Shown here one piece after another: positions 1-10,905 of a DNA stretch of 64,000 bases. The stretch is from the NCBI RefSeq assembly GCF_008728515.1, contig NC_044979.1, positions 167,069,537 through 167,133,536 of the forward strand, read 5' to 3'. The DNA comes from Papio anubis. Taxonomy: Eukaryota; Chordata; Mammalia; Primates; Cercopithecidae. The position numbers and the translations under genes were made by a program. The stretch's first letter is position 1. Each line of letters opens with the position of its first letter. The notes beneath the pieces are model-generated. The model made no database searches and was not told the DNA's origin. It saw only the letters and a program-made list of their open reading frames with translations.

Positions 1-132
1 CCTTTGTGGAGACAGGGTTTCTCCATGTTGCCTGGGCTGGTCTCGAACTCCTGGGCTCAAGTGATCCCCCCTCTCCTCAGCCTCCCAAAGCGTTAGGATG
101 ACGGATTACAGGAGTGAGCCACTGCATCTGGC
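1..132 (-). mobile_element. Alu, cut by window start
   Basis: This is the 5' part of a minus-strand Alu, reading from 'gacagggtttctccatgttg' to 'gtgagccactgcatctggc'. The rest lies outside the window. The divergent bases suggest an older AluS/J copy. Confidence 0.95.
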
Positions 133-2237
133 GCTGTGAGCTATTTTAGTTATGAAGTTCTCTGAAACTCATCTTCTTCACCAGCTACATAGGATTTGAC
201 CACTTCCTGGAATTGTAAGAAATGAGACTACACCATGTAGGTATTAAATAAATGTTATTTTCTTCATCTCTTCCCCTTCCTTGGGGTGCAAAGGAGGCAA
301 TCAAAGCAAACACTACATTGTTGCAACTCTCAGCAAGCATGTCACCTACCCAGATCAAGGCCCCAGGGTGCCCTGAGACATCATGACCAGCTGGAAATAG
401 TGATGTTTTCCTGCCAAGAAACCAAGAATCGGTGCACTTCACCAGGGCACACCCATGTGGCCTGTCCTCCAATGCTGAGACGTCAGCCATTTTCCACCCA
501 CGGCCCAGAGAGCAGGAGTCAGGAAAAGCAGAGAAAACAGCGAAACAATCTGGGCCTGGAGTTCTCAGCAAATCCTGATTCTAACCAAAAGTTATGGGAA
601 CAACTTGACAACTACTTCATGAGGTGATGTCCGAATCATTAGCAAGAAAGGCTAGGGCAGGTCATTTTTATATAAACATCTGAAGGATAAAGAGTGTAGA
701 CAAATGTCTAAAACAATGCCTAAAACGGCTGCCTACTGCCTGCTTACACAGCTTTTTCCTTCTTTAGACAAATGATAAAACATCAGCACTTCTGAATATA
801 AATCATCTTCAATTAAGACATTTCTGTTGGAAAAGCACTTTTAGCAGGACAAACGAAATATCTGCCACTGTTCTCCAACTTGGGTCTTTCAAGGTTGGCA
901 GGGCGATTTATTTTTGTTGATTAAACAAAATACAAATGGAAAGGGCCTAAAAATTGATTAGCCAATTAAACTCAATGATTCTCAACAATGAAATGTGCAT
1001 TATTAGCTTTGCCAGAGTTATAAAAACGTCTCCGAGCTTTACTGCCATTTTCACGATTTACACCATCGATATTTGTGCTGACAGAAAGATTAAGTAAGGA
1101 CTGGCTGATGCAAAATCTGTCTTCTCTTTTGCTGGAACGGAAGGAAGAGAAACGATTAAGGGCTTGGGCCATTTCAGGAAGAACATCTGCACTGCATTGG
1201 TAATTCTTGAAAGAATGATCTGGATTGAGCAAGGGAGCTGTTGTCACTCATTTTGTGTGTACTTGTTCTTTAGTAAATTACAGATTCACTAATAGGGGCC
1301 AATTTGTTGAGATGACAACAATCATAAATATCCAGATTCTTCATTTTCTCTTCTCGTTTTCCAAGGGGATGAGTGTCCAGACAGGCAGCCAACCAAATGA
1401 TGGGTGTCAGATGCTTTTGCAAAATCGATCCATGCACAGAGGGGCGCCATGAGCCTATTTCAGTCCAGAACAGTTTTTCTTAATTGCCACCGTGAGGTCA
1501 AGATCACAACTGCAATAAATTTACTGACAATAGCCCAAAACCCAGGGCAGTAGAATGCTGATGCTTCCTGGTGGTCAGAGCAGGAATGTTGCTGGCTGCT
1601 AAGCGTTTTTAAACTTGATTGTATATAATTGTTAATCACTGACCCATTCTCCAACCCTTCTGGGCTGGAAGATGTTGCTAGGCAACGAATTTTGCTCTAG
1701 ATACTTTCTGAAAGCTAGTGAGGCAAAAACCAAGTGTCAACTAAGTAAACACTAACCATTAGAGACAGGTTCAAATAAAAAAGGGATGCCTGGCTTCCTT
1801 AGAGCACACCCATCTCATGTCCTTTCTTAATGCAGACACACATTTCCTGCGCTTACAACTCAGCAAATAAGCAATCTCAGGTTGAACTGGGGGAAATTGC
1901 CCTTTTGGTAGCTCAATTTGGCAATTCATATGGGTCAACCTAATCAGAGGGAGGTTTCCACAGTCTGTGAAATAGAAGAACTATTTTCCTCCACGAGCGT
2001 AATCATAATTGGGCCTTGCATCAATAACACATCACTTACCTAAGGCACATATTTCCTGAAATTCTTTTTATAAGAAAGAGTTGGGAGAGGCAATCTGCTG
2101 GCAAATGCCTGAATAAGAAGTCAGAGTTATTTTTCCATTTTAGACTAACACAATCTGATTTGACCGATTCTTGTACAATATCCACACATTCCCCACCTTT
2201 TCAAATATTCAGCGACTCAGGAAAGGGAACTAAATGA
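133..2237. other. single-copy DNA, no gene seen
   Basis: No interspersed repeat is recognisable over 2.1 kb. AT-rich stretches hold several homeodomain-type cores, for example at 810-817, 953-970 and 1001-1010. A palindromic RFX X-box-like site lies at 1674-1686. No open frame longer than 128 codons is present and no splice-bounded exon is convincing. It could hold a conserved non-coding element; that is inference. Confidence 0.5.
1674..1686. promoter_or_regulatory. RFX X-box-like palindrome
   Basis: The sequence gttgctaggcaac has half sites GTTGCT and GGCAAC around one central base, close to the RFX/X-box (MDBP/EF-C type) consensus. Only the motif is seen; binding is inferred. Confidence 0.4.
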
Positions 2238-2457
2238 TTTTTTTTTTTTGAGACGGAATCTCACTTTGTCACCCAGGCTGCGGTGCAGTGGCGCAATCTC
2301 GACTCACTGCAACCTCTGCTTCCCAGGTTCAAGCAATTCTCCTGCCTCGGCCTCCCAAGCAGCTGGCATTATAGGTGCACGCCACCATGCCCAGCTGATT
2401 TTTGTATTTTTAGTAGAGACAGGGTTTCACTATGTTGGCCAGGCTGGTCTCGAACTC
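2238..2457 (-). mobile_element. Alu, 5'-truncated
   Basis: A T-tract is followed by 'gagacggaatctcactttg' and the element stops at 'tctcgaactc', so the left-arm 5' end is missing. 'ctaaatg' flanks both sides, consistent with a short TSD and truncation at insertion. Confidence 0.95.
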
Positions 2458-3079
2458 TAAATGCATTTTTCTTAAATTGAGTTCAGGAACCCCAGAGGAC
2501 ATCCTGAAGATGAGGACGGAACTGCCAACTGCATGAAAGAAGTTCATTTAGGAGGAAAGAGGAAGGAAGGCAGCACGTTGGTATCATGGCATGATGCTAT
2601 TCCCAGGAAGCAAGTGAAGTCTAATGACTTTCCATGTCCCAGGCAGCTGAGAGCCTCACAGTCAAGAAATGCTAAAGAAACAGAAAGGCCCTATGTTAGT
2701 TCACAGAATATCTCCAGGAGGTTCTTAGAATGAATTACCATTGGGAGTCCAGAATAACAACCAGCTTAGGCAGTGTGTGCACGCAAGTGATTAACCTCAT
2801 TAGGAAAGAATTGGTAAAAATTATGAGGTGAAGGGAGAACTCGCAGTGACATTTAAGGTTAGATTACTGGCTTTATCGAGCAGGTGTGAACAGCTATGCA
2901 ATTTTAATTTTTAGCAAGCAAAATGAATTGTTTCTAGGATTATTAACAATTTATAAACTAGACACATATAAACTTTGCATTGGGCAAATGGCAAATTGCC
3001 TTAAAAAGACAATAGAAAGTTTATCATCCATTCCCAGATGAGTCCTCTTAAAATAGAACCAAGCTTTGTATTTAGTCTG
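2458..3079. other. single-copy DNA
   Basis: No recognisable repeat, RNA gene or exon. The open frame at 2533-2733 is short and shows no domain. Confidence 0.5.
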
Positions 3080-3330
3080 GATTTGCTTTACTACCTACTT
3101 GTAATTAAAAAGTTTAAAAAAATCAATCCATACAGAAACATGTAGAGTTAAAAGTGAACAAATCCTCATTGTCAGTCCCCAGAGGTTAACTTACAATTTG
3201 TTTGCCTACTTCTTACGAAAGTCACATCCTAATCCATATCCTGGCGACTGACTTTTTCACTCAACATTATAGCATAGAAACTACTTTTAAATGGAGTCCT
3301 CTGGAACATTCAGTATTCACCAGCCAATGT
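3080..3330 (-). mobile_element. possible old L1M 3' fragment
   Basis: 'tcagtccccagaggttaac' and 'tttttcactcaacattatag' resemble the reverse complement of L1M 3' regions. The copy is weak and strongly diverged, so the family assignment is tentative. Confidence 0.4.
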
Positions 3331-3965
3331 GTCCTGTTTTTCTTTTCTTTTTGTCTCTTTTGTTCAAAATAAAACTTCTTAGTTGGTAAGAATCACCCCC
3401 TACCTATGAGTTTACAACAATTTAAAGACCACCAAAACAATGATCAATTATTCATCTTTCCAAAAGCTCCAAAGCACACTGTTAGAAGCCAAAGTGTTTC
3501 AGCCCCAAAGATGTGTCAAGGAAATCCAGCCCAACACAAATGGGGTGGAGGCAGCTTGCTGACATCCCAAATGCGTGGCTTCAGTTGGAATCCTAAAGGA
3601 AAGATGTCTACATCACCCAAAAAGAGATAAATGAAATCCAGAAACACCGAAGACTCAAGAAATATTAAGAGCCAACTGCTAAATTAGATTCTGAAACTAT
3701 GTGCTATGCACTAGGAAAAGAATGTGATTTCTACAAGGACATTTTTAACCACCTGTGAAAGAAATCGTGAGCCTGCTGGGAACAAGCAACTACTGAGACA
3801 AGGAACAAAAACAGCTTCATGAGCATTAGGACTGTCACAACTGTGCTCTGCACAACTGAGATTCCACATTGCTTCAACTTGAGAACTGCTAAACCATATT
3901 CTTTACTTGAATTCTGGAGAAAATGATCTTAATAGCTCAATGAACAGAATTTTTAAAAGCCACTT
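3331..3965. other. single-copy DNA
   Basis: No recognisable feature. The open frame at 3406-3630 (74 codons) has no similarity I recognise. Confidence 0.5.
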
Positions 3966-4045
3966 CCCCTCTCTAGACATTAGTTTTCTTATCTATAAAA
4001 TGAGAGGACTTGATTTTAAAAACTCTAAAATCTGTAACATGATGT
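3966..4045 (+). mobile_element. MIR fragment
   Basis: 'ttagttttcttatctataaaatgagagg' corresponds to the MIR core 'ctcagtttcctcatctgtaaaatg'. It is short and diverged. Confidence 0.5.
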
Positions 4046-4078
4046 ATTCCTGTGATTCTGTTCGGTTATAATTATGTA

Positions 4079-4144
4079 TGTGGATGGATGGATGGATGGA
4101 TGGATGGATGGATGGATGGAAGGAAGGATGGATGGATGGATGGA
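4079..4144 (+). repeat. (TGGA)n microsatellite
   Basis: About 16 tandem TGGA units, interrupted by an 'aaggaagga' stretch near 4121-4129. The frame encoding MDGWMDGW here is an artefact of the repeat. Confidence 0.97.
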
Positions 4145-5342
4145 AGGCAGAGATCTGCTGGAGTGGGACCGTACAGGCTTGTGACCAATTGTTACAGTTT
4201 TAGGAATTTTGTAGACCAGTTGACATCATACTGATAGCTTGAAATTGGCCATGATGGGAAAATTTACACCATAGAAATTGACAAAACACTACAAATCAAG
4301 CCTCTTTATTCACCTTGAGAAGCCCATTTACTAATACGCCACTGATGGAAGGGAAAAAGGAAGGGTAAGAAGGGGAGAAGAAAGATAAAGAAACAGTACC
4401 TGTAAGTGCCTACAAAGTCCTCCAAGTCGGCTGTTCCCCCGTATCTCCACATTGATACACTTCACATTTTCTCTGCCTGCAACCCTATTCCCCACTGGGA
4501 ATCCCTGCCTGTTTTGCCTCTTTTAGAAAAGCCATTCCCGGCGTCTGCCCTCCACCTGAGATGCCACTACATGTGCTCTCACAGTTGCAGTGATTACCCG
4601 TCTCCAACCTCCTAGGAAATACCTACTACACAGTGCGGCCACTGTCCATTTAGTCGGCCCCGCTAAAGCATCAGCTAATTCTGCACAGCAACTATGCATT
4701 TTAGCTCTTGGTGCTTAATGCCCAGCACAAAGACAGACACATGGCCACCATCCAATCAATCGATTTTAAATTAAAGCAATGGTTTTAGCTGCAAGGCAGA
4801 GCAAAAACATCTGATGATAAAAGGTTCAGCCTCCAAGAACAGCACTTCTTCTATCCTGGTCATCACTGGGTAGCAGGAGCTACCCAAGGGCTTAAGCTTT
4901 CCCGGTCCACTTTCCCTTACATTGTGGTTTGCCATTAAATCAGTTAACCTACTTTTGTCACAAAGCAGTGCAGTGTGTCACTGGCCCACTTCATTTCTTG
5001 GCTACTCAATGGCATCCACATGTCAGTATGAACTGTGTTTTTAAATAAGGAATTAACTGTCTCTGTCCTGGATTTACCCAAGGGAAGCTTGGGGTGCAAC
5101 CTTGGGTTCTATTGCCTAATACACTAACGTGACTTGGAGCAAACTGCTTAAGCTTTCTCATCCTTAGCTACCCAATCCATTAAATGAAGACATAAGTCTA
5201 GAAATAGCATAGACAAGAAAGAAATCACCACACTGCCCCATGCCAGAGTAAACGCAGGGACACCAGCCAGCCCTGGCCTCCGCAGTGGCTGCAAATGGAG
5301 CCACACCCTTCTATCACCTTTGGAAGGCAGGAGGGAAAGTGT
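4145..5342. other. mostly single-copy DNA, possible L2 piece
   Basis: Around 4440-4770 the text resembles L2 3' sequence: 'cactgggaatccctgcctg', then 'cagcacaaagacagacacatgg'. That is a weak match. The rest shows nothing recognisable. Confidence 0.4.
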
Positions 5343-5394
5343 CTTAGTCTCCCTGGGCTGCCATAACAAAATAGCAGACTGGGAGATTCAACAA

Positions 5395-5422
5395 CATTCA
5401 TTCATTCATTCATTCATTCATT
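5395..5422 (+). repeat. (ATTC)n microsatellite
   Basis: About seven ATTC units lie directly against the T-rich end of a minus-strand Alu, probably grown from the Alu tail or its target site. Confidence 0.9.
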
Positions 5423-5989
5423 TTTGAGACAGAGTAGTCTTACTCTGTTGTCCAGGCTGGAGTACAGTGGCACAATCTTGGCTTACTGCAACCTCCGTCT
5501 CCCAGGTTCAGGCAATTCTCCTGCCTCAGCCTTCCAAGCAGCTATAATTACAGGCATGAGCCCCCAGGCCCAACTAATTTTTTTGTATTTTTTGAGACGG
5601 AGTTCAGCTTCGTCACCAGGCTGGGAGTGCAGTGGCCGGATCTCAGCTCTCACTGCAAGCCCGCCCCGGGTTCACGCCATTCTCCTGCCCTCAGCCTGAG
5701 TAGCTGGGACTACAGGCTCACACCTCGCCCGCCAGTTTTGCATTTTTAGTAGAGACGGGGTTTCAACTGCAAAGAATAGGATGGTCTCTGAGATTCTCCT
5801 GACCTTCGCGGATCCACCCCGGCCTCCCAAAGTGCTGGGATTTGCTTGAGCCACCACCCGGCAATTTTTTATTTTTTATTAGGACAGCTTCAATGGTGCT
5901 GGCTGGTGTCAAACTGCTGACCTCATATGATCCACCACTTTGGCCTCCCAAAGTGTTGGGATTACAGGCATGAGCCACTGCACCCGACC
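5421..5989 (-). mobile_element. Alu (AluS/J), split by a younger Alu
   Basis: The right arm runs from 5421 to about 5589, and the remainder from 5863 to 'gagccactgcacccgacc' at 5989. The break is in the A-rich middle linker, a common Alu target. Confidence 0.9.
5590..5862 (-). mobile_element. AluY, monkey type, nested, many small indels
   Basis: 'ggccggatctcagct', 'cacctcgcccg' and 'gcttgagccacc' mark a young cercopithecid AluY. Yet it carries many one- or two-base indels and a disrupted middle (5763-5785), far more than other young copies here. This may be low-quality sequence rather than age. Confidence 0.88.
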
Positions 5990-6250
5990 AACAGACATTT
6001 ATTTTCTTACAGTCCTAGACACTGAAGTCCATCATCAGGGTGCTATCTGCATTGGTTTCTGGTGAGGCCTTTCTTCTTGGCTTGTGGACAGCCACCTTCT
6101 CTCTGTGTCCTCACATGGCCTCTCCTCTGTACACACAACAATAAGATTTAACCCAGATGCCAAAGGTATAGTCAACACTTCCAAGTTAAGCCATAGCTCC
6201 TTGTTGGGGTACCTGTTTCTATCCTACATCATGAACTGCTTTTACTCACA

Positions 6251-6960
6251 CTTCTGACACCAAATGTGTGGGGTTTTTCCTTCCACCAACCAATGCTCCA
6301 ACTCTCTGGACGCCAACTGGAGGTCCTACAATTCAATTCAAGACTGTCGCTAACTACCCACAGCTAGCAGAGAACCTACAAGTTAAGGGCTCAGTCCCAC
6401 AAGATTGCCCCCATTTCAGATACCAGCTACAAATGGAGTGCCCACACTTCAGCTTAACCAACTACAAATTCTGGAGTTCCCATGACCCTCTCCCCAGGCT
6501 CAATAATTTGCTAGAATGGCTTGCAGAACTCAGGAAAACATCTGACTTACTATTACTGGTTTATGATCAAGGACACAACTCAGAAGCAGCCAAATGTTAG
6601 AGATGCACAGGACAAGGTGTGGGGAAGGGCACTCAGCTCCCATGCCCTCTCTGGGCACACCACCTCACAGGACCAACATGTGTCCACCAACTCAGAAGCT
6701 CTCTGAATTCTGTTGTTTAGAGATCTTACGGCATGAGTGAGTAAATCATTGGCCATTGATGATTCATTCAATCTCTCACCCCTCTCTCCTCTCCCTAAGG
6801 AGAGGATGGAGCTGAAAGTTTCAACCCTCTAATCACATGGTTTGGTCTTTCTGGAGACCAGCCCTCAGCCCGAAGCTATCAAGAGGTCCCCAGTGTACAA
6901 AAGAAAGACATTCTACCACTCCAGAGATTCCAAGCGTTTGGAGAACTGTGTGCCAGGAAC
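6251..6960. mobile_element. unnamed old interspersed repeat
   Basis: Phrases such as 'tggcttgcagaactcagg', 'catgccctctctgggcac' and 'gctgaaagtttcaaccctc' recur in primate DNA as an ancient repeat, but I cannot name the family with confidence. Short open frames in it have no domain. The right part stops at the TA/CA repeat. Confidence 0.45.
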
Positions 6961-6968
6961 TGGGAAAA

Positions 6969-7078
6969 AGTGTATGTGCGTGTGTGTATACATATGTACA
7001 TATATACACACATATGTATTTATATACATATATACACATATGTATTTACATACACATATATACACATATGCATATTTT
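6969..7078 (+). repeat. TA/CA/TATG-rich microsatellite
   Basis: Alternating purine-pyrimidine DNA of 'tatgtg', 'tatacaca' and 'catatgtatt' units. The cysteine/tyrosine/isoleucine-rich open frames on both strands are artefacts. Confidence 0.95.
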
Positions 7079-7100
7079 TTTCTTACCATAACAATCATCC

Positions 7101-7410
7101 TTTTTTTTTTCTTTTTTTTTTGAGATGGAATCTTACTCTGTCACCCAATCTGGAATGCAATGGCGCCATCTCGGCTCACTGCAACCTCCATCTCCTGGGT
7201 TCAAGTGATTCTCCTGCCTCAGTCTCCCAAGTAGCTGGGATTACAGGCTCCTGCCACCATGCCCAGCTAATTTTTGCACTTTTAGTAGAGACAGGGTTTC
7301 ACCACATTGTCCAGGCTGGTCTCGAACTCCTGACCTCAGGTGATTCACCCACCTCGGCCTCCCAAAGGGCTGTGATTACAGGTGCACACCCAGCCCATCG
7401 CACCCATCTT
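7101..7410 (-). mobile_element. Alu, full length
   Basis: A T-tract, then 'gagatggaatcttactctg', running to 'acagg' and a diverged 5' end near 'cccatcgcacccatc'. AluS/J type. Confidence 0.95.
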
Positions 7411-7794
7411 AACCAGAAATTCTGCCTTGCACACCAACCTAAAGATGGTACCCTCTTGTCACCTAGGCTAAATCAGCCTGGCATGAGGGAATCAAGAAAG
7501 GGCTTATTTTCTGGCTCTGAGGCAGTACCAGTTTGTTTTGTTTCTGTCTGGTGATGGCTTCTGGTGGGAGGTTGGAGGAGAGAGAGCAGAGTGGGAGCCC
7601 AGAAGCACAACAGAAGGGTGATGCAATATGCAAGCTGACGCTCAGGACACGCCCACCTGTCTGCCCATGTGCATCTGGTAAAGTGAATTTGAAGCTTGCC
7701 AGTCCTCAGCTGAACCAGAAGCACCCCCAGTCAAGTCCAACGTAACACTGAAAATAGCGTGGGAGCCCTTGGCAGTGACCCAGAGCAATATAAG
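7411..7794. other. single-copy DNA
   Basis: Nothing recognisable. The open frames at 7473-7724 (-) and 7533-7745 (+) lack domains. Confidence 0.5.
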
Positions 7795-8030
7795 AGATTA
7801 TAAGAAGAACAGATACCATTTACTGAGTAGCTACTGTGCCAGGTCCTGGGCACTGTGTGTATATAATCATTGTCAAACTGGTAATGAAAGTGTTCTGCCC
7901 ATTTTACAGATGAGGATACAGAGGCTCAAATACTAGGTGACTGCCCCAGGCCACACAGCCAGTAAATGAAGGACACAAACCCAAGTGTATCTGGCTGCAA
8001 AGGCCATGGTCTTGGCATCACACCATGGCG
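7795..8030 (-). mobile_element. MIR
   Basis: 'gtgccaggtcctgggcactg', 'cccattttacagatgagg' and 'ccaggccacacagccagtaa' give the reversed MIR in order. Confidence 0.85.
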
Positions 8031-8838
8031 GGCTGTCTCTGGCTCCTTCCATGAAGTCCTCAGATTGATGTTTAGAAAGAAGGAGATATTTTATAAACAT
8101 AAGCAAACATAAGTAGGCCAAAACTAACAGGACTTGCAGCAAATGGTGCTGCAGTCCCCACCACCATGGGATCAAGCACCCTCCCACTCCTTTGTTTTAT
8201 GAAATCTGAGGTCTTGAAAAGACACATACGCACTGCACCCCACGCTTCAACCCGAGAGATTCAGTGTGTAAAAGACAGAGTGGGTCTTGTGCCAAGAAGT
8301 TGGAGCCAGTTTATTTTAGTCTCAATGTTAAGACAGCCAGCACCAGGTTGAGGCTGAGAAATGCTCCTTCTAATTAAAACTTTATTTTCAAACACATGTC
8401 ACAGTTTCGACATGGTGAGACTCATTTTTTGCTATGTGGATTTCTAAGAGTAGAAGCAGCTGCTTCTACTGACAGTCTCTTCCATTCATTTCGGGACAAC
8501 CAGAGGATCCCAAGGGGCCAAGATTGGTTTTATATGCAGGGCAGGAGCAATGTGAGCTCTGCGAGCACTCAAGATACCTACAAAATCAAGAAAAATGAGA
8601 CTATCATCAATCTAGTTGATATCGCAAGAGGCACTGCTTCATGACAGAGTCTATGCATCCAGTTGAGGAAAAGCCTGACAAATCTGGACCACAGACAATG
8701 TCCCTTGTCCCCATCTGGTAGGGTCCAATATGAGGAACACCCAAGCAGATCTGAGGCAACCTTGGAAAAAGGGAGTGAACCAGGGCATCATGGAACCCTG
8801 GTCATTGCCGGAAAAGGAGTCAGAAAATCCACTGCCAT
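8031..8838. other. single-copy DNA
   Basis: No repeat or exon recognised. Three short open frames of 60-82 codons show no family resemblance. Confidence 0.5.
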
Positions 8839-9167
8839 AGGCTGAAAGGTTAGGTCCCCTGCAGAACTCACACTTTCAAATCCTCACCTGAAATGTGATG
8901 GCCTTTGAAAGGTGATCAGCCATAAGGTGCAATCCTCATGTATGGGATTAGTGCTTTTTTAAAAGAGACCCCAAAGAACTCCCTCACCCTTCTACCACGT
9001 GAGAACACGGCAAAAGTTGGCTGTCTATAAGCCAGGAAGCCAGCCCTCACCAGACACAAATCTGCTGGCTCCCTGATCCTGGACTTCCCAGCCACCAGAA
9101 CTGTGTTGTTTATATGCCACTCAGTCTATGGTATTCTGTGACAGCAACCCAAACAGATGAAGACACC
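8839..9167 (+). mobile_element. MaLR LTR, diverged
   Basis: 'gggattagtgcttttttaaa', 'accacgtgagaacacgg', 'aagccaggaagccagccctc' and 'ggacttcccagccaccagaa' follow the order of an ERVL-MaLR LTR (MLT1/MST group). Confidence 0.75.
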
Positions 9168-9694
9168 CACTAAGAACACTGTACCCCAACTGCCTGTCAC
9201 TTAGAGTGTCCCCCACAGGACTCCACAAAGAGGCTTCCGGGGTGGGGACTGCGTGGGCTTTGCTCCCTGGTCCATCTGCAGGCACATACCCGCAGGTATG
9301 AGCTCAATACGTCAACACCTGCTGGTTGAACTAGCACCATGGAGCTAGCACTGTGGGTGGCCTCCAAACCCAGCTTGCCTCTGCCTCCAGGGCAGGGACA
9401 TTACTTAAACAGCAGCTCTTAACCAATGTGAAAATCAGGAAGAAACACACAAAGAAAGGACTGAGGAAGCCTGAAAGAGCAAACTACTATGGGTTTCAAA
9501 TCTTTTGCCCACCACTCTCTAGTAGTAAACCTACTCAAGGCCCAGCTATTAAAGCAGGCCCCAAAGTCCACAGCACTGTGCGTCCTATAATCTCAGTATC
9601 TTGCTCATCCAGGAAGGGGGGCCTGATAGACTTTTTAGGACCCTGACCCCAGGCATAGCCATCTTCACGTTCTGAGGCTCCCCTAGTACAGCCA
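9168..9694. other. spacer between two MaLR LTRs
   Basis: No retroviral internal sequence is recognisable. The open frame at 9353-9646 (97 codons) has no domain. It may be single-copy DNA between independent insertions. Confidence 0.4.
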
Positions 9695-10079
9695 GTGCTA
9701 TCACCTAAATGTTTGTGCCCCACCTCTCCAAATTCCTATCTCCCTGAAATCCTAGCCCCCTAGGTGATGGTATCAGGAGGTGGAGCCTTTCGGAGGTGAC
9801 TGGGTAGGAGGGCAGAGCCCCTGTGAATGGGATTAGTGCCCTTATAAAAGAGGCCTCAGAGTACTAGCCAGTCCCTTCCACCATGTGAGGACTCAGTGAG
9901 AAGACAGTCTTCTATGAACCAGGAAGCAGGTCTTCACCAGACACCAAATCTGCCAGTGCCTTGATCTTGGACTTTCCAGCCTCCAGAACCATGAGCCATA
10001 AACTCCTGCTCTTTATAAATTACACAGTTGTGAATAATTTCTATTCTTTCAGGGCAGCAAAACACAGACTAAGACAAGC
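9695..10079 (+). mobile_element. MaLR LTR
   Basis: Starts 'tgctatcacctaaatg' and ends 'cacagactaagaca'. Internal landmarks are 'gggattagtgcccttataaa', 'ccaccatgtgaggactc' and 'ccttgatcttggactttcc'. It is the same type and orientation as the copy at 8839-9167. Confidence 0.85.
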
Positions 10080-10679
10080 ACCAGTCGTAGCATTAACACA
10101 TCCATACAGGAACAGAGACTGAAGAGCAAATCTAGAGCACCACGCTGTCTTCCCACAAACCAGGGCATGCCTCACTCCATGGCTCGCACACATTCCAACT
10201 GGTCCCCAGAAAGGAGCCCCAGGGGCTTCTCAGGCATGGGCTATTCTCACCCTCACATCTTACAATGGAGAACATAAAATGACTCTGACACCAAGAGGTG
10301 GCACTACTCGGGGGACAATTTATAACTCACTGCAGCATTTTCTAGGAGCCTATAAAATTCACGTGCTAATCCCAAGACAAAAAAATGAAAACATTTAATG
10401 CACTGTTGCATGAGAGTGTGGAGAGAGGAGACAGACAGAAAGCAAAACACAAACTCTGGGATAACAGATCAAAATTCAGACCTGGAATCTACAACACCTA
10501 ATGACCATATTCTCTCTGCTGGACTCCAGTAGCCACCATTGTGTCAGGAACCTCAATAAGCTCTCACATCCTCAGAGACAGCCTACCCTCCAGAGACAGC
10601 ACACTCCTGAAGGGAGTGGCTTGCACTGCTTGTGTCCCAGGGAAGCAGCAAGGTGCCAACAATTCCAACATCACCACCA
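10080..10679. other. single-copy DNA
   Basis: Nothing recognised. Small open frames at 10501-10738 overlap each other and run into the MIR. Confidence 0.5.
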
Positions 10680-10905
10680 CCAACAGCTACTGGGTACCAA
10701 CCAGGGCCGGATACTGGTCTAAGCCCTCACGTGTATGAGCACGCTGAAGCCTCGCACCTGCCTGAGGGGTAGGTGCTACTAAAGTCCCTACTCTGTAGAA
10801 GAGGAAACCCAGGCACAAAGAGACTGAGTCCTCTTTACAAGGTCACGGTCCAGCTGCAGAACCTTTCCTCTTAGCTCTACACCCCGCCTAACCACATGTT
10901 CGCAG
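10680..10905 (-). mobile_element. MIR
   Basis: 'tactggtctaagccctcac', then 'agaggaaacccaggcaca' and 'acaaggtcacggtccagctg', match the reversed MIR order. Confidence 0.75.

Larger units (their letters stand above)
5343..6250 (-). mobile_element. MaLR (MLT1-like) LTR, split by Alus
   Basis: 'gtcttagtctccctgggctg' with 'ccataacaaaatagcagact' is the usual reversed MaLR 3' end. After the ATTC repeat and two nested Alus it resumes near 5990 with 'cttacagtcctagacactg' and 'tgtgtcctcacatggcctct'. The far end is diverged and approximate. Confidence 0.7.

Noticed and set aside
4052..4234. Repeat protein with MDGW motif
   Set aside because: It is the translation of the TGGA microsatellite.
6970..7554. 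194-codon plus-strand frame
   Set aside because: It joins a TA/CA microsatellite to an antisense Alu and shows the usual Alu-derived peptide pattern.
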